Origin: Apostichopus japonicus
Taxonomy: Eukaryota; Echinodermata; Holothuroidea; Aspidochirotida; Stichopodidae
Direction of reading: 5' to 3'
Length of the DNA stretch: 64,000 nt
Assembly: GCF_037975245.1 (NCBI RefSeq)
Contig: NC_092563.1
Coordinates: 28,669,960-28,733,959, forward strand
Part shown: one piece after another, positions 62,893 to 64,000 of the stretch
Layout of the letters: each line of letters starts with the position of its first letter
How positions within the stretch are numbered: the first letter of the stretch is position 1
Program-made: the position numbers and the translations under genes
The notes under the pieces: generated by a model
Database searches by the model: none
The model's input: the letters and a program-made list of their open reading frames with translations, nothing else
Told to the model about the DNA's origin: nothing

Positions 62893-63665
62893 TGTTCCGA
62901 TGTCTCTATCAGTTCCGACGTCTCGATGTTCCGACAAATAGAAAAACTTCAGAGCAATTTTGTTTTATCCAAAAATTTGTTTGTACCAAGAAAACTGCTA
63001 GTTTTGTGACCCCAATTTTTTGAGACCAATTTTTTTTCACCCAAAAAAAAAAAAAAAAAAAAATGTGACCCAAAGTTTGTTATGAACCAAACGGTGCTTG
63101 TGACCGAAAATTGTTGAGACCCGACATTTGTTTGTACTAAATTTTTGGGGAACAAAATCGTTTTGGGCCAAATCAATTTTCGAATAAATGTGTTAAGATT
63201 TAGACCAAAATATGTTGTAGGCCTAACATTTTTGGGGGGAGGGGGGCAGTGGGCGCAAATGAGGGGGGCAATAGCCATGCCCCGCTCACCCTCGGGGCTC
63301 AGTAGGGGGAATTTGAAAACAAATTAAAGAAGTGCCGGTAGGGGGGTGAAGGGATGCCAGTCGGGGGATTGGGTACTTGGCCCCACCACCCATGAAATCG
63401 TGCAGAGGCCACTGGGCGGAAACCTTGTTAAATTACATAACTGTAGGGCGGGTAAATGTGTAAACTATACATATTGCTTGAGCAATAAAAAAAGTTGCTG
63501 GCAGTGTGGACACAAAACGTCCCAAAAGAATTTTGGTCCGAAACAATTGATACAAAAGTTTTGTTGGGATAAAAAAAAAGTGTACAAATTATTTCTTTTT
63601 GTTGGAACATAGAGACGACGGAATATAGAGACGTTGGAACATAGAGACTTTGGAACATAGAGATG
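62893..63665. mobile_element. Inverted-repeat element with 18-bp terminal repeats
   Basis: At 62893-62937 the word GTTCCGAYGTCTC repeats. At 63602-63665 its inverse (GAGACGTTGGAACATA, about four 17-18 bp units) repeats. Just inside each end the sequence also matches in inverted form (TAGAAAAACTTC, TTTTATCC). The interior contains a degenerate run of GACC...AAATTTTTG words. No coding capacity or clear target duplication. Confidence 0.6.
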
Positions 63666-64000
63666 TAACCATAGCTACAAAGGATATATCTATGTGTAAC
63701 AGACATGTACAGAGCATGTACAACATAGTATAATCTAACTTAATCTTCTATAATTGAGTTAATTAATTTTAATTTGGCCACAAAGGAGATATGAGCACAG
63801 GGAACAATTAGAGTGGGCTCTGGAAGAACTAAACGTGGAAGTCTTAATCTGCAGCTTATCCGGGATGGATGCCGATTCAAATAACACAGGCCAATGTGCA
63901 GTTTCTCACAGCTGCAATCTTGGGGCCCTAGGAACACCTCCCTCAATTCCCCTCCCTCCATCCCTTATCCCCTCCCCATGCCTCACATATCCCTCAACAT
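63666..64000. other. Right window edge, no feature recognised
   Basis: AT-rich then C/T-rich sequence with only short frames. Confidence 0.35.

Overview
This is a eukaryotic genomic window, AT-rich, intron-dense and full of transposable elements. The genes point to an animal: the translocon-associated protein TRAP-alpha, the RING/TRAF-type zinc-finger protein ZFTRAF1 (CYHR1), a TMEM276-like membrane protein and a HOIL-1/RBCK1-like RBR ubiquitin ligase. Interstitial TTAGGG-type repeats, hAT/ZMYM-like transposase debris, tRNA-derived SINEs and a Mag-like Ty3/Gypsy element fit an invertebrate deuterostome, with echinoderm my best guess. Species cannot be set from the sequence alone.

Layout: 1-359 (minus) is the 5' end of an unrecognised gene running off the left edge. 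1.3-3.45 kb is transposon debris: a hAT-like MITE, then a decayed hAT transposase split by a tRNA-derived SINE. 3,778-13,652 (plus) is SSR1, nine exons, 303 aa. 16,593-25,553 (plus) is ZFTRAF1, four exons, 356 aa. 30,284-30,892 (minus) is a TMEM276-like gene, tail-to-tail with ZFTRAF1. 32.6-40.5 kb is a transposon cluster: a TIR element carrying telomere-like repeats, a TIR element whose body is a 21-bp satellite, an intact Ty3/Gypsy retrotransposon with identical LTRs, and two hAT-type MITEs. 43,273-58,928 (minus) is a large RBCK1/HOIL-1-like gene, eleven coding exons, 903 aa, with a probable noncoding first exon near 61.36 kb. Its introns hold LINE, SINE, TTAA-MITE and nested hAT insertions. 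The right end (61.7-63.7 kb) holds a hAT element with a 137-bp minisatellite and a large inverted-repeat element.

All exon joins were deduced from splice sites, reading phase and protein continuity. For SSR1, ZFTRAF1 and RBCK1 every phase closes exactly.

Four observations stand out. (1) ZFTRAF1, TMEM276 and an RBCK1/SHARPIN-family gene are neighbours here; from memory, human 8q24.3 carries ZFTRAF1, TMEM276 and SHARPIN, so this may be an ancestral linkage. (2) Three exon-intron boundaries (SSR1 exons 2 and 8, RBCK1 exon 10) are tandemly duplicated with their splice sites. (3) A satellite array is enclosed within transposon terminal inverted repeats. (4) Five hAT-like nonautonomous elements with different TIR sequences all have 8-bp target duplications and G-run/C-run segments, one nested in another.
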